Shown: positions 27,145 to 35,934, numbered from the stretch's first letter. The stretch is DNA of 64,000 bases from Paenarthrobacter aurescens TC1 (GCA_000014925.1 CP000476.1:124001-188000), one strand, 5' to 3'. Translations and numbers: made by a program. Notes: a model not told the origin generated them from the letters alone.

Positions 27145-27654
27145 TCATGCCTCTTTGTGCACGTAACGCCGATTCGTATCCCAGAGCTGCCGCGGGCCCC
27201 AGCGCGACTGCGCCGAGCCTCTCGCGGCACCGATACGGCAAAAATACCAAGCCAGCAGCGTCCGTGACGGCCCTTTGGCCCCCGGCAGCATCAGCCTTCG
27301 GACAGACCGAAAACCGGCCCTTCGCAGATGAGCATGGTTAAGATGGGCTGACGCATGCATCGAGGCGCAGCCCCGTGCCAATGCCGGTTCCCGGCGGGCG
27401 CTCCAATGCCGGTTCCCGGCGGGCGCTGGCGCATGATCCCGTCTCGTCGGCCGCCAGAGCGTGTGAACGGCAGTATCGAGTAACTTTCGCTCGCCGCAGT
27501 CCGTGATAATCCAGAGGAATCCGCGATCGGGAGAGGTCAGGTCAACCAACCCGCGACACAACGCGCCGGTTTCGTGGTCTCTCACAGCGATGAGGCGGCC
27601 GCGGGCCAGGGAGAGGAAGACATCGATTTCGCATTCTGTCAACGACTCCTTCAT
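27145..27654 (-). CDS. Small hypothetical protein with disturbed C-terminus
   Basis: The likely original product starts MKESLTECEIDVFLSLARGR and has a compact domain ending near DTAVHTLWRPTRRD. Its GLVDLTSPDRGFLWII segment resembles GTVEEVMPDNSMLWIA of the protein at 35374. A 25-base tandem duplication (27378-27427) falls inside the frame; because 25 is not a multiple of three, everything after the repeat is probably out of the ancestral frame. The ATG is chosen by protein likeness, as no strong ribosome site is visible. Confidence 0.45.
   Translation of the reverse strand: MKESLTECEIDVFLSLARGRLIAVRDHETGALCRGLVDLTSPDRGFLWIITDCGERKLLDTAVHTLWRPTRRDHAPAPAGNRHWSARREPALARGCASMHASAHLNHAHLRRAGFRSVRRLMLPGAKGPSRTLLAWYFCRIGAARGSAQSRWGPRQLWDTNRRYVHKEA
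27378..27427. repeat. Tandem duplication, 2 x 25 bases
   Basis: The unit beginning CCAATGCCGGTTCCCGGCGG occurs twice with no mismatch. It shifts the reading frame of the small gene around it. Confidence 0.9.
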
Positions 27655-27782
27655 CCCGTTTCTGCCCCGCGCTGCGTCGGTAGCCGCCGCACGCAGCAGG
27701 CAGCCGACCTCGCGGGCGGCTGGGCAGCGCATATCGAAGACACTGCCGGCCGGCGCAGCGGAGACACCTGGCCGCCTTTGGC

Positions 27783-28001
27783 TCACCGGGGCTCACTCCG
27801 CCAGCTTTCGATGGTCGTGCCCGGGGGAACGTCGCTGTTCAGACGCACTTCATAGCGACCCGGTGCCAGTCGCGTCACGGAGATACCGACCTGTTTAGTC
27901 ACCGCCGCCGGCTTCAGCAGATCGACCGCCTCATCTAAGGCGGCGTCCAGTTCCCTTCGGGTTTTTACGTCTATGACGAGACAACGGTCTGTTGTGTGCA
28001 T
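27783..28001 (-). CDS. Small hypothetical protein (family also at 8414 and 48829)
   Basis: 72 residues, ATG preceded by AAAGGATCCCCCACC. Shape: an N-terminal strand (RCLVIDVKTRRELDAALDEA), a helix, then ISVTRLAPGRYEVRLNSDVP. The last part aligns with the proteins at 48829 (IMITRTGPGQYIVRGHSEVP) and 8414. Three members in one window, each alone or beside other small genes, is notable. Function unknown. Confidence 0.65.
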   Translation of the reverse strand: MHTTDRCLVIDVKTRRELDAALDEAVDLLKPAAVTKQVGISVTRLAPGRYEVRLNSDVPPGTTIESWRSEPR

Positions 28002-28141
28002 GGTGGGGGATCCTTTACTCCGAGGACGGTGATACGTACTTTGGGCACGCCAGATGCTCGTGGTGTCGAGGGGAAGAATGGTGGCCCGCCGGAATGGTCA
28101 CCGGGAGCCTTGATCGAGCTGCGGTAGGCCCCCGTAGGAAC

Positions 28142-28480
28142 CTAAGACTCGGGGTTTCCAGCAGAAAAAGGTTCCCGGCCTTGGAACCCCGCCCTAGGGC
28201 CGTGCTGTATTGCGAAGAGTCCAGTGAGGGTGGCTTCAATGTCTTCCAGGGATTGCTGAATCCATGCGAGGGCGGCCACGTCCTCGGAGCAGTGAGCCGG
28301 GTCATTGGATGACGCCTCTAGGAGCGCGGCCCCGCGGCTGATCCTGACGGAAAGTTCCAGGATCAACGGCCGGACCAGGGCTTGGACTCCACCCAGCCAG
28401 CCGTGCACGAAAGCCTCTTTTTCAGCGTCACGGTCCGTGGCGGGGACCGTGAGGGCCAGGTCGGAAGAGCTGGTGGTCAT
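28142..28480 (-). CDS. Hypothetical protein, 112 residues
   Basis: Starts MTTSSSDLALTVPATDRDAE. The middle is predicted helical (VRPLILELSVRISRGAALLE and DVAALAWIQQSLEDIEATLT) with no signal peptide or membrane segment. I do not recognise the family. It reads in the same direction as the small gene at 27783 but 140 bases apart from it. The 650 bases from 28481 to 29135 hold nothing I can support as a gene. Confidence 0.5.
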   Translation of the reverse strand: MTTSSSDLALTVPATDRDAEKEAFVHGWLGGVQALVRPLILELSVRISRGAALLEASSNDPAHCSEDVAALAWIQQSLEDIEATLTGLFAIQHGPRAGFQGREPFSAGNPES

Positions 28481-29135
28481 CGATCTGTCTTTCTGGTTAT
28501 TGAGGGTCCTGGTTCTCAAAGGGCAGTCCTGGTGGATTCCTCCCTCAGGAAGCGTGTGGGCCGCAGGCGGTGCTGTCCGCCACCAGGATGTGGCCACGTC
28601 ATGGCCAAACCGTGGTTTTTGAAGCTCGGGCTCACTTCTAAATCAGTGCAGCCCAATACGAAATAGCGGTTTCCAAGACCACGCTCTCCATGTCCCGGCG
28701 CCCGGCTCTTTGGTTTCAACAGCGCCGTCCGCCAGTCCGCCTAGCCTAGCCAACAGACCAACCATGCTTACCTGCGAAGTGACCGAAAACCAGCTCCTTC
28801 TCCAAAAGCGCCGACGCTCGATGCCGGGAAACAATCCAGCATGAGGAATGAGTAGCTGCCGTTGATCGGGACCCATCACTGGATCAACCAAGACCATGGT
28901 TGCCTCGCCAGTGACCAGGACGGCAGCAAGCACACTTTTCCCATGCCAAGGAGCACCAACGGCGAGGGACCGTTCTGTCTGGATTTAAAACATTGAGCGA
29001 CGTGCCACTAAAGCTCATGGGGGAAAATATCCGTAAGAAGCCCGGCGGCGGCACTGTGTAGAAACGTGGCGGCGCCTCCGAGCCTGCAAGCGTCCCAGGT
29101 CCAGCAACGGCTGAACCCGCCCATCCGGCCGGAGA

Positions 29136-29651
29136 TCACGTCCTCAAAGTTAACGGTAGATCGATTGCGTAGGCCTCAAAGGGCCTTAATTGGCGGGGTC
29201 CACCCGTCCAGTACTGCTCGACACCCCCGGTCGCCGCTGCCACGGATGCCCGGATGTTCTCAGAATGGGTTACCACCACCAAGTCCTCGTCGGCTGGCAG
29301 CGACCTCAGCCACTCCACGGTGCGGTCGATGAGCGCGAAAATACTCTCTCCCCCGTGGCCCACAAACCCGGGGTCCCGCCGCCACTGGTCAAGCTCGGAG
29401 GGAGGGACCTCACTCAGAGTGAGGCCCCTCCACGTTCCATAGTCGGCAGGACTTGGCCCGGCAACGACGTGCGGGCCGAGTCCCAGAGCTGCTGCAGAAT
29501 CCCTGCAGATCATGGTTGGTGAAATCAGGGCCTGTCGGGCTCCACTCAGTGGAGCCCGTGGGGCTGAGGACCTATCCAGAGGCCCGTCCGCTCCGAATCT
29601 GGCCTCACGGGTTTCCTTGCAGAGTCCGTGTCGGACAAAGGTCAAGGTCAC
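29136..29651 (-). CDS. Histidine phosphatase family protein
   Basis: 171 residues. GTG at 29651 overlaps the CbtA stop (GTGA). TLTFVRHGLCKETREARFG carries the RHG motif with the phospho-accepting His, and LVVVTHSENIRASVAAATGG supplies the second catalytic His. Members are phosphoglycerate mutase-like phosphatases, including CobC-type enzymes. Its coupling to cbtA links it to cobalt or cobalamin use; the substrate is not known. Confidence 0.8.
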   Translation of the reverse strand: MTLTFVRHGLCKETREARFGADGPLDRSSAPRAPLSGARQALISPTMICRDSAAALGLGPHVVAGPSPADYGTWRGLTLSEVPPSELDQWRRDPGFVGHGGESIFALIDRTVEWLRSLPADEDLVVVTHSENIRASVAAATGGVEQYWTGGPRQLRPFEAYAIDLPLTLRT

Positions 29652-30454
29652 GGACGGCGATCCCGCTGGGAGTAGCGTTTGATGAGGAACTGGAAAGAAA
29701 GTCCCAAGCACACCCATAACGTAAGCTGCGTGGCAGCAGCAGACATTCGGAAGTTCCACAGAAGGTCCGCGGGAAAACCGGAGTAATCAGTGCCTGTAGC
29801 TGGCATCAGCATCCACCCTGTGGCAATAAGGATAATCGAGGCCGCAACCGGATAGATGGATGCTAATGGAGACGTTGGGTTCTGCGTTTGGATCCAGCGT
29901 CGGAGAACGTACCAAACGATGACTGCGCCCAGTCCAAGCAGGACAGCCACAAACCAGATCGCCGTGCGGTGATCTATGGACTCCGATGACCCTACGGCCG
30001 GTGGATTTGGAGGGATGATAAGGAAGGGTACCGCGGCCACAGCGAGCCATCCGGCCAGGGCCAGCGCCACGGCATTGGGGGTAGCCCTACCGTTCACCCG
30101 TCTGGTGCAGACGTTCCAGACCACGGCGAAGATCACCCCCAGGGCACCGCCTGTCAAAGTCGTTGCCAATGGCAAACCGGCACGCTGAACATCGCGTGAA
30201 ACAAGAGCATCATCACCCGCATCGTGGGAATGCTCCGCTTTAGCGCCGTCGGAGGCAACTGCCGCTTGATGTGTGTGGGTCTCTGAGGTGGAGGCTGCGG
30301 TCTCAAGGCTGATTGCCTGCTCGATCAGGGCTTCACCGGTCATGAACCCGACTCCACCTGCGATGATTCCGGCGATCAGACCCGCAAGTAGGCCCCGGAT
30401 TAGAGCACCGCGGAGCGGCACAACCGTGACTGGTCTGGCTGCTGTCAGTGACAT
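29648..30454 (-). CDS. cbtA: Cobalt transporter subunit CbtA
   Basis: 268 residues with five or six membrane segments and a His-rich loop (ETHTHQAAVASDGAKAEHSH) after the first helix, as expected for CbtA. The order [40 protein letters not shown] and IPPNPPAVGSSESIDHRTAI follows the family. CbtAB was assigned to cobalt uptake from its linkage to cobalamin genes. Here no cobalamin gene is near, but a cobalt-type nitrile hydratase starts about 900 bases upstream, a likely user of the metal. It overlaps cbtB by ten bases. Confidence 0.88.
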   Translation of the reverse strand: MSLTAARPVTVVPLRGALIRGLLAGLIAGIIAGGVGFMTGEALIEQAISLETAASTSETHTHQAAVASDGAKAEHSHDAGDDALVSRDVQRAGLPLATTLTGGALGVIFAVVWNVCTRRVNGRATPNAVALALAGWLAVAAVPFLIIPPNPPAVGSSESIDHRTAIWFVAVLLGLGAVIVWYVLRRWIQTQNPTSPLASIYPVAASIILIATGWMLMPATGTDYSGFPADLLWNFRMSAAATQLTLWVCLGLSFQFLIKRYSQRDRRP

Positions 30455-30639
30455 GGAACGCCCAGAAGATGCCGGCCATCATGCATGATTTCGTGAAGAA
30501 GCATGCCGGTCTGTGACAGCTGACCGGCGTCAAACTGAACGAGGTACAGAACCGTCAGGGAAGCAGCGACGGCCAGAAGTGCGCCGATAATGGCCACGGC
30601 ACCGAGGCCGCGTGCTTGGATAGGTACGATAGTTGTCAT
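30445..30639 (-). CDS. cbtB: Cobalt transporter subunit CbtB
   Basis: 64 residues: one membrane segment (GAVAIIGALLAVAASLTVLY) and the C-terminal His-rich signature HEIMHDGRHLLGVPCH typical of CbtB. The ATG at 30639 follows AAAGGAGAG. I looked for a cobalamin riboswitch in the roughly 130 bases upstream and did not find one, which fits a cobalt role outside B12 synthesis. Confidence 0.88.
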   Translation of the reverse strand: MTTIVPIQARGLGAVAIIGALLAVAASLTVLYLVQFDAGQLSQTGMLLHEIMHDGRHLLGVPCH

Positions 30640-30767
30640 GCTTTTCTCTCCTTTATAATTTCCGGGGCCAACTGGCGTGAAGTTCGATGCCGCATTGGAC
30701 CGGTCGCAAAAAAGCGCCTTGAGTATCCGCATATGGGTCGTCTAGTTAGTGCTGAGGGTGGCTGCCG

Positions 30768-30899
30768 TCAGGTCCGCCGTGAGGATGTTGGTGGGTGTCG
30801 ACTCTGGGCGTGTGTAGTCGCCGGGGTACCCGCCGGAAGGTCGCAGAGCAGGGCCTGGACCTCTCGGCGGGTTGCCTCGATCTCAGCGGTGTCGATCAT
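30768..30899 (-). CDS. Small frame after the nitrile hydratase activator, possibly broken
   Basis: 43 residues starting MIDTAEIEATRREVQALLCD, three bases after the activator stop, so it would be co-translated. The product ends early; another frame continues with a His-rich tail (DTHQHPHGGPDGSHPQH), which would suit a metal-handling protein if a frameshift is assumed. Not recognised. Confidence 0.35.
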   Translation of the reverse strand: MIDTAEIEATRREVQALLCDLPAGTPATTHAQSRHPPTSSRRT

Positions 30900-30902
30900 C
30901 AG

Positions 30903-31337
30903 TCACGATCGGACGGCAGGATGAACTGCCACGGGATCGGGGTGAGGTTGATGATGGTTCTTGTTCGCCGGAGTGGCGAGGACCTCATCGGTGCGGTCAT
31001 TCAAGGCCGTGGGCTCGAGTACACCGATCTGGTTGAGCACGTCCTCAAACGCGTTCACCCAGTGCTCGTAGTACGACCACGACGCGTCGTCGAGCTCGTG
31101 AGTGCCTTCCCAGCGCTTGATCGACTCAACGAGCGCGGTCTGGAACTGCGACCACTCGAACTGGCCCGCTTTGTGTGCGGTCACCGCCAAGGCGAACGCC
31201 CGCAGCTCCCACGGTTTGTCGAATCCCTTGTCGTCCGGTCGCGCGCGGCCAGGCAGGTCGGAGATCAATGCCTCAACTGCGGCTCGATCAGCCGGGGTCG
31301 GGCAGTGCACCAGTCGGTCCACCGATGGCGAGGTCAT
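30903..31337 (-). CDS. Nitrile hydratase accessory/activator protein
   Basis: 144 residues from an ATG overlapping the alpha-subunit stop (ATGA). The motifs [40 protein letters not shown] and [13 protein letters not shown] are those of the small activator that escorts the alpha subunit and delivers the metal. Order beta-alpha-activator is the order usual for many cobalt-type operons. A His-rich end ([14 protein letters not shown]) may help bind cobalt. Confidence 0.9.
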   Translation of the reverse strand: MTSPSVDRLVHCPTPADRAAVEALISDLPGRARPDDKGFDKPWELRAFALAVTAHKAGQFEWSQFQTALVESIKRWEGTHELDDASWSYYEHWVNAFEDVLNQIGVLEPTALNDRTDEVLATPANKNHHQPHPDPVAVHPAVRS

Positions 31338-31933
31338 TGTGCTGCCTTGGCCGGACCGACCCCGACCATCGAGTTGCGGGTGACGAGGTCGGCCAACTGC
31401 TCCTCGTTCCATCCATCTGTGCCAGCCGGTCGCTGCGGAATGACGATGAACCGCATTTCAGAACTGGAGTCCCAGACCCTGATCTCCTTCTCGGGACTTA
31501 CCTCGAAGTCGAACTCGTCCTTGAGAAGCCCGCGCGGGTCACGAACCACGCGGGAGCGGTATTGCGGCTCCTTATACCAGTTCGGCGGCAGTCCCAGAAC
31601 GGGCCAGGGGTAGCACGAGCAGAGAGTGCACACGATCGTGTTGTGCACGTCGTCGGTGTTCTCCACGAACTTCATGTCCTCGCCCTGGAGCCCCGTGTAG
31701 CCGAGGTCCTTGCATGCCGCCGTGCCGTCCTTGAGAAGCTTGGCCTTGTAGTCAGGGTCCGTCCACGCTTTCGCGACCACCTTTGCGCCCAACTGCGGGC
31801 CGACCTCGTTCTCGAAGATCTCAGCCATCCGGTCGACCATGGACGTCGTCATGACGCCCTGATCGATGAGCATTGACTCCAGGGCCTTGACCCGGGCAGC
31901 GATTTCTTCCTGTGACTTGATGACGCCGCTCAT
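31334..31933 (-). CDS. Nitrile hydratase alpha subunit, cobalt type
   Basis: 199 residues. The metal site CTLCSC (Cys102, Cys105, Ser106, Cys107) is complete; Thr in the second position is the mark of the Co(III) form, where iron enzymes have Ser. [20 protein letters not shown] and [20 protein letters not shown] are family hallmarks. The enzyme adds water to nitriles to give amides in the cytosol. The ATG overlaps the beta-subunit stop. Confidence 0.95.
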   Translation of the reverse strand: MSGVIKSQEEIAARVKALESMLIDQGVMTTSMVDRMAEIFENEVGPQLGAKVVAKAWTDPDYKAKLLKDGTAACKDLGYTGLQGEDMKFVENTDDVHNTIVCTLCSCYPWPVLGLPPNWYKEPQYRSRVVRDPRGLLKDEFDFEVSPEKEIRVWDSSSEMRFIVIPQRPAGTDGWNEEQLADLVTRNSMVGVGPAKAAQ

Positions 31934-32631
31934 GCGAGGGCTCCTTCCTGCTTGACCTGCTTGATGTAGGGCTCCCAGCAGTCGTAGTAGACGCTGGAGT
32001 TCGGGTCCGCCTGTTTTCCCCAAAGTTCCTCGGCGGTGAACCGGACCAGATAGAGGTGCTCTGGGCACTCCCCCTCGCCGATCCCGGCTGTGTCGGGGTA
32101 GACGTAGGCCCCGTAGTGCTGCACGACTTCGCCGACCTTGCCGCGCACGTAGCGTGCCCGACGGGCGTGACCGGTGGGGCTGTCATTGGAGAAGCGAACG
32201 ATGTCGCCTGGCTTGAACATAGGCCGGGCGTCGACCTGACGCTGAGCGGGGATCCCGCCCCACACTGCTGCGTCCACGAACTCCAGAAGCTCCTGGCTCA
32301 CTTCGTGCTCGGGAAGCGGCGCTTCGGGGTTGTCCAAGTACAACTGGGTACGGCGGTCAAGCTCGTCCATGTCGATGCGACCAGTCCGCTTGCCGTGATA
32401 GACGAAGGTCTGCACCCAGTGCCAGTAGTACGGAGACTCTAAGTACTCCGCCGGGTTCATTTTCTCGATGCCCAGTCGGAACTCGTCCAGTCCCATGTAC
32501 CCGGCCCGGAAAAGCGCAGCGAACATGGTGAACGCCGATTTCTCCCACTCCGCCCGAAAGACCGGCTCATCTGCGGGCGGATTCACGGGGCCTAACCCGT
32601 CAGCACCACCAAGGTCATACAACCCATTCAT
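31930..32631 (-). CDS. Nitrile hydratase beta subunit
   Basis: 233 residues. [20 protein letters not shown] is the standard N-terminus that wraps the alpha subunit; [20 protein letters not shown] and [20 protein letters not shown] belong to the SH3-like C-terminal barrel. The length matches the family. It lies directly after the amidase, with the start overlapping the amidase stop, so nitrile hydration and amide hydrolysis are made from one message. Confidence 0.95.
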   Translation of the reverse strand: MNGLYDLGGADGLGPVNPPADEPVFRAEWEKSAFTMFAALFRAGYMGLDEFRLGIEKMNPAEYLESPYYWHWVQTFVYHGKRTGRIDMDELDRRTQLYLDNPEAPLPEHEVSQELLEFVDAAVWGGIPAQRQVDARPMFKPGDIVRFSNDSPTGHARRARYVRGKVGEVVQHYGAYVYPDTAGIGEGECPEHLYLVRFTAEELWGKQADPNSSVYYDCWEPYIKQVKQEGALA

Positions 32632-34169
32632 GCCTTGCTCCTCTCTTGGATCGGGAGCGGGAAGCCCCCGACCGCGTTTTCAAATGCATGGGCCACCCGT
32701 AGAACCGTGGCGTCATGGAACCTCTTACCGATGATCATCAGACCTACCGGAAGACCACCAGCCAACCCAGCCGGCACCGTGCATGCAGGGTGCCCTGTGA
32801 TATCGAACGGTGACGTCTGCGGGAGCATCTCGAAGGCGCGCGAGAAGGTCTCTTCTACCGGCCCGTCCGGCGCGGCAAGCACTGGCGCCCGAGTGGTGAG
32901 CGTGGGCATAACCAGTACGTCGTACTGGTCGAGAGCATCGTCGTAAGCGGCAGCCAAGCGGGGGGCCAAGTTTCGGGCCATCGCGTAATGCCGCCCGTGC
33001 TGGGTGGCTAGCGCATGGCGACCGGCCAGGATCACCAACTTGACGGTCTCGGAGAACATGCTCGGGTCTGACCGCCACTTGCGTCCGTAGTACTCGATTA
33101 GCTGCGGGTCGTAGTGCCCCTTCCAGTTCATCCCGTAGGCGTTACCGTCGATCATCTGCGAGAGGCCGCCCTCTGTTGCCAGCACGTCCCACAGCGCGCC
33201 ACCGTACAGGTGCCACGGGATCGAGACATCCGCCGCCTGAAGGCCGACGCTACGAAGCGTCTCGACCGCGGAACGGACCGTGTCGTCAACTTCCGGCTCC
33301 GAGTTTTCCCGACCGAAGCCCTCGGTGACAACCCCGACCCGCAGACCCTTGGCGGACTCCCCGAGTGCGGCCACATAATCCACGGGATCGATGCGATCGG
33401 GCTGGCGTGGGTCCTTCTCATCACGACCGGCGATGACCGAGAGCATGAGCGCTGCGTCGGTGACGGTACGAGTGATCGGCCCAAGGTGGTCGATCGACTG
33501 CTCTATCGGGAACCCACCTGTGTACGGAACCAGTCCGTGGGTCGGCTTGTGGCCTACGACTCCGCAAAAGGCCGCGGGAATCCGAATGGAACCGCCCTGG
33601 TCGCCGCCGATTGCCATATCAACCTCACCGGCAGCAACGAGTGCGCCGCTGCCGCTGGAGGAACCGCCCGAGGCATGCGCATGGTTCCACGGGTTGCGCA
33701 CCGGGCCGGGCTTGCTGGTGTGAGAACCTCCAGAGAAGCAGAGGTCTTCACACACCGCCTTCCCCACGATGGTGGCGCCTGCGCCGAGCAGTCGGGTGAC
33801 GACAGTCGCGTCCTCGGACGGAACGAACCCTTCCAGGGTGCGCGAGCCGTTCATCATCGGCACACCTGCAACGCTGACGTTGTCTTTGATTACGACTGTG
33901 CGTCCAGCAAGCGGCCCGCTCGACACTTCCTGCAACTGAGTCTGCACACTCCAGGCGCCAAGCCCGTTATCACCGGCCGCGGGTCGCGACCACGAGCGCT
34001 TCGGCGCAATCGGGGCGATCTCGGAGTAAAGCTCTTCGACGGTCCGCCACGACCCGAGCAGCCCCTCTGCTGCAGCGTGGTACGCGGCAAGATCGCTCTC
34101 TTTGATGCCCAGTTCGCCATCGACCGCAGCCTTGGCGAAGGCAGCGAGGTCAGGGGGTTGGATCGACAT
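32628..34169 (-). CDS. Amidase (amidase-signature family, enantioselective nitrile-pathway type)
   Basis: 513 residues, the start ATG preceded by GGGAGGCACAT. The Ser-cisSer-Lys triad is visible: Lys95 in VVIKDN, the Gly/Ser-rich ASGGSSSGSGA with cis-Ser170, and Ser194 in GGDQGGSIRIPA. The numbering is within one residue of rhodococcal amidases linked to nitrile hydratase. It turns the amide into the carboxylic acid and ammonia. As the first gene of the leftward operon it is controlled by the promoter near 34.24 kb, over which the ATGTCA palindrome lies. Confidence 0.93.
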   Translation of the reverse strand: MSIQPPDLAAFAKAAVDGELGIKESDLAAYHAAAEGLLGSWRTVEELYSEIAPIAPKRSWSRPAAGDNGLGAWSVQTQLQEVSSGPLAGRTVVIKDNVSVAGVPMMNGSRTLEGFVPSEDATVVTRLLGAGATIVGKAVCEDLCFSGGSHTSKPGPVRNPWNHAHASGGSSSGSGALVAAGEVDMAIGGDQGGSIRIPAAFCGVVGHKPTHGLVPYTGGFPIEQSIDHLGPITRTVTDAALMLSVIAGRDEKDPRQPDRIDPVDYVAALGESAKGLRVGVVTEGFGRENSEPEVDDTVRSAVETLRSVGLQAADVSIPWHLYGGALWDVLATEGGLSQMIDGNAYGMNWKGHYDPQLIEYYGRKWRSDPSMFSETVKLVILAGRHALATQHGRHYAMARNLAPRLAAAYDDALDQYDVLVMPTLTTRAPVLAAPDGPVEETFSRAFEMLPQTSPFDITGHPACTVPAGLAGGLPVGLMIIGKRFHDATVLRVAHAFENAVGGFPLPIQERSKA

Positions 34170-34240
34170 ATGTGCCTCCCGTGTTTCTTCGGCCACGGTC
34201 GTGGCCTGCATCACACAAAGTCAAGCGCCAAAACGTCAAC

Positions 34241-34260
34241 ATGTCAATAGATAGTGACAT
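34241..34260. promoter_or_regulatory. Palindromic operator over the nitrile hydratase promoter, copy 2
   Basis: ATGTCAATAGATAGTGACAT, 70 bases before the amidase start. On the leftward strand it includes TTGACAT, a good -35 box, so a protein bound here would block or assist polymerase. ArsR or the AmiC-like regulator are the candidates. 34261-34665 has no gene I can support. Confidence 0.6.
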
Positions 34261-34665
34261 GCGAACTGAGATGTTACTTCACCGGCAAGGATCGGAACAG
34301 GTATTCGATCCAACGCCGGCCAAACACGGCAGGCACGTGAGCGAAACTGACGGGCGCGCTCGATGGCGGATTGTCGTTCACCTCAGCATGGGTCGCCCCG
34401 TATAGCTCGTGAACAGGTCAGCGGATGACCAGATCTCCGCAGACTGCCAGCTCCGCAGGACACGGACGGCCTCTATCGCCACATTCGCACGAACCATCCA
34501 GGCACAAAGGGGTTCCCGGTCTAGCAGACTTGCACTTCTGCCGTGTGTGCATTCGCCGAATGCCTCCCGCACTGTTCCCTGTGAGGCCTCAGTGATGACG
34601 GCTTTCTTTCCCTTTGAGTTGCAGATCCCTTGCGATATTGATGAGGAGGCCCAAACTTTTTTGAC

Positions 34666-35244
34666 TTAGGCCACGTGAGTCTCCCTAAAGGACTGCATAA
34701 CGCGCTCGGTGACCTCGTCGATCTGGCCGATACCGTCAATCTGGGTCAGGATGCCGCGTTCGGCGTACTGGGCCACCACGCCCTCAGTCTGCTCGTGGTA
34801 GAGGTCCAGGCGGTAGCGGATGACGGCCTCGTTGTCGTCACTGCGGCCAGTTTTCTTCGCGCGACCCAGCAGTCGGGCCACCAGCTCCTCGTCATCGGCG
34901 GTGAGTTGCAGGACGAAATCAAGCTTCTGGTCGCCGCGTGCCAGGATCTGGTCCAGATAGTCAACCTGTTCGGTTGTGCGCGGGTAACCGTCCAGGAGGA
35001 AGCCGTCCTCGACGTCGGTCTCGGCGAGGCGGTCGCGGACCATTTTGTTGGTCACGCTGTCCGGAACAAAGTCCCCGGCCTCCATGTACTTCTTGGCTTC
35101 GACACCCAGCGGTGTTCCATCCTTCACGTTGGCGCGGAAGATGTCGCCGGTGGAAATCGCAACGATGCTAAGACGCCCTGAGATGCGTTCCGCCTGCGTT
35201 CCCTTGCCAGAGCCCGGCGGTCCGATAATCAACATTTTGGTCAC
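34666..35244 (-). CDS. adk: Adenylate kinase
   Basis: 192 residues. The P-loop GPPGSGKGTQ (8-17), ISTGDIFRANVKDGTPLGVE, the DGYPRTTEQ motif of the AMP site and LLGRAKKTGRSDDNEAVIRY of the lid are all in place, so it should be active. The lid is the short form. It makes two ADP from AMP and ATP. Chromosomal adk lies in the ribosomal-protein region next to secY; this copy is in accessory DNA between the nitrile and propionate genes, where PrpE makes AMP. Confidence 0.92.
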   Translation of the reverse strand: MTKMLIIGPPGSGKGTQAERISGRLSIVAISTGDIFRANVKDGTPLGVEAKKYMEAGDFVPDSVTNKMVRDRLAETDVEDGFLLDGYPRTTEQVDYLDQILARGDQKLDFVLQLTADDEELVARLLGRAKKTGRSDDNEAVIRYRLDLYHEQTEGVVAQYAERGILTQIDGIGQIDEVTERVMQSFRETHVA

Positions 35245-35373
35245 TGCAATAGCCTTTCGTAGTGACGCTGCCGTAGCTGCGTGTCATTTGCTTGATGGTT
35301 TCTCGGCCCGCACCAGCATCATCAGGACTGTGGAGGTAATCTCTCCGGACACGGTGCCGGACATCCCCGATAA

Positions 35374-35775
35374 TCAACGCGGCGGGTTTGCCGGGATGGA
35401 AGCCGCCGTACTCCTGCAGAGTCCCGGCCACGCATTCTTGGTGACCGCAAAGTGGTTGCGGCCCGCGCATGGCCAAACGCTCTGCTTAGCAGAAACATGC
35501 GGCAGCCCATGAAGTGATTTGTCCCTGTCAGGCTCTGACTGCGCCTGGGAGAGGGCCGTCGGAGGGGGATCCCAGGAATAGCGGACGTGGAGCCGATAAC
35601 CCTCGGCTCGTTCCACCAATGGGCGCGGAAATGGCCCAGCGGCTGCGATCCAGAGCATGGAATTGTCAGGCATAACCTCTTCGACCGTTCCTGTCCTGAT
35701 GACCCTAGCGTCACGTTGTACTTCCACGCATTGCCCTAATAAGCGCTGCCAGTCTGGCTGCAAGTGAAGATCCAC
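35374..35775 (-). CDS. Hypothetical protein, 133 residues
   Basis: GTG at 35775 follows AGGACGCC and gives a product starting VDLHLQPDWQRLLGQCVEVQ. The domain includes GTVEEVMPDNSMLWIAAAGP and LVERAEGYRLHVRYSWD; its G-V-x-x-V-x-PD-x-x-x-LWI pattern is shared with the small protein at 27654. No function known. The tail after about residue 75 is low in recognisable structure. Confidence 0.5.
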   Translation of the reverse strand: MDLHLQPDWQRLLGQCVEVQRDARVIRTGTVEEVMPDNSMLWIAAAGPFPRPLVERAEGYRLHVRYSWDPPPTALSQAQSEPDRDKSLHGLPHVSAKQSVWPCAGRNHFAVTKNAWPGLCRSTAASIPANPPR

Positions 35776-35934
35776 GGCGTCCTGTCGGCTCCGGTATTGC
35801 TGAAAAGTACGGGCTCGATACTGAAATAGGGGTTGATAAAAGCGGTGAGGCGCCCAGAACGTTGCGATAGTTGATGATCCGGGTGACCATCGGGCGCGCC
35901 TCACCGCAGCTCAAGGCCGGCTTGGTTCTGCCGG

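Noticed and set aside
27378..27427. CRISPR or longer repeat array
   Set aside because: Only two adjacent 25-base copies without spacers; a simple tandem duplication.
28643..28933. Small leftward frame in the gap before the phosphatase gene
   Set aside because: No start context and no recognisable pattern.
30640..30767. Cobalamin riboswitch before cbtB
   Set aside because: CbtAB genes often have one, but the short leader lacks a recognisable B12 box, and the gene before it ends close by. A covariance search would decide.
34409..34669. Small frame between the amidase promoter and adk
   Set aside because: No ribosome site, no domain, and unusual composition; treated as non-coding.
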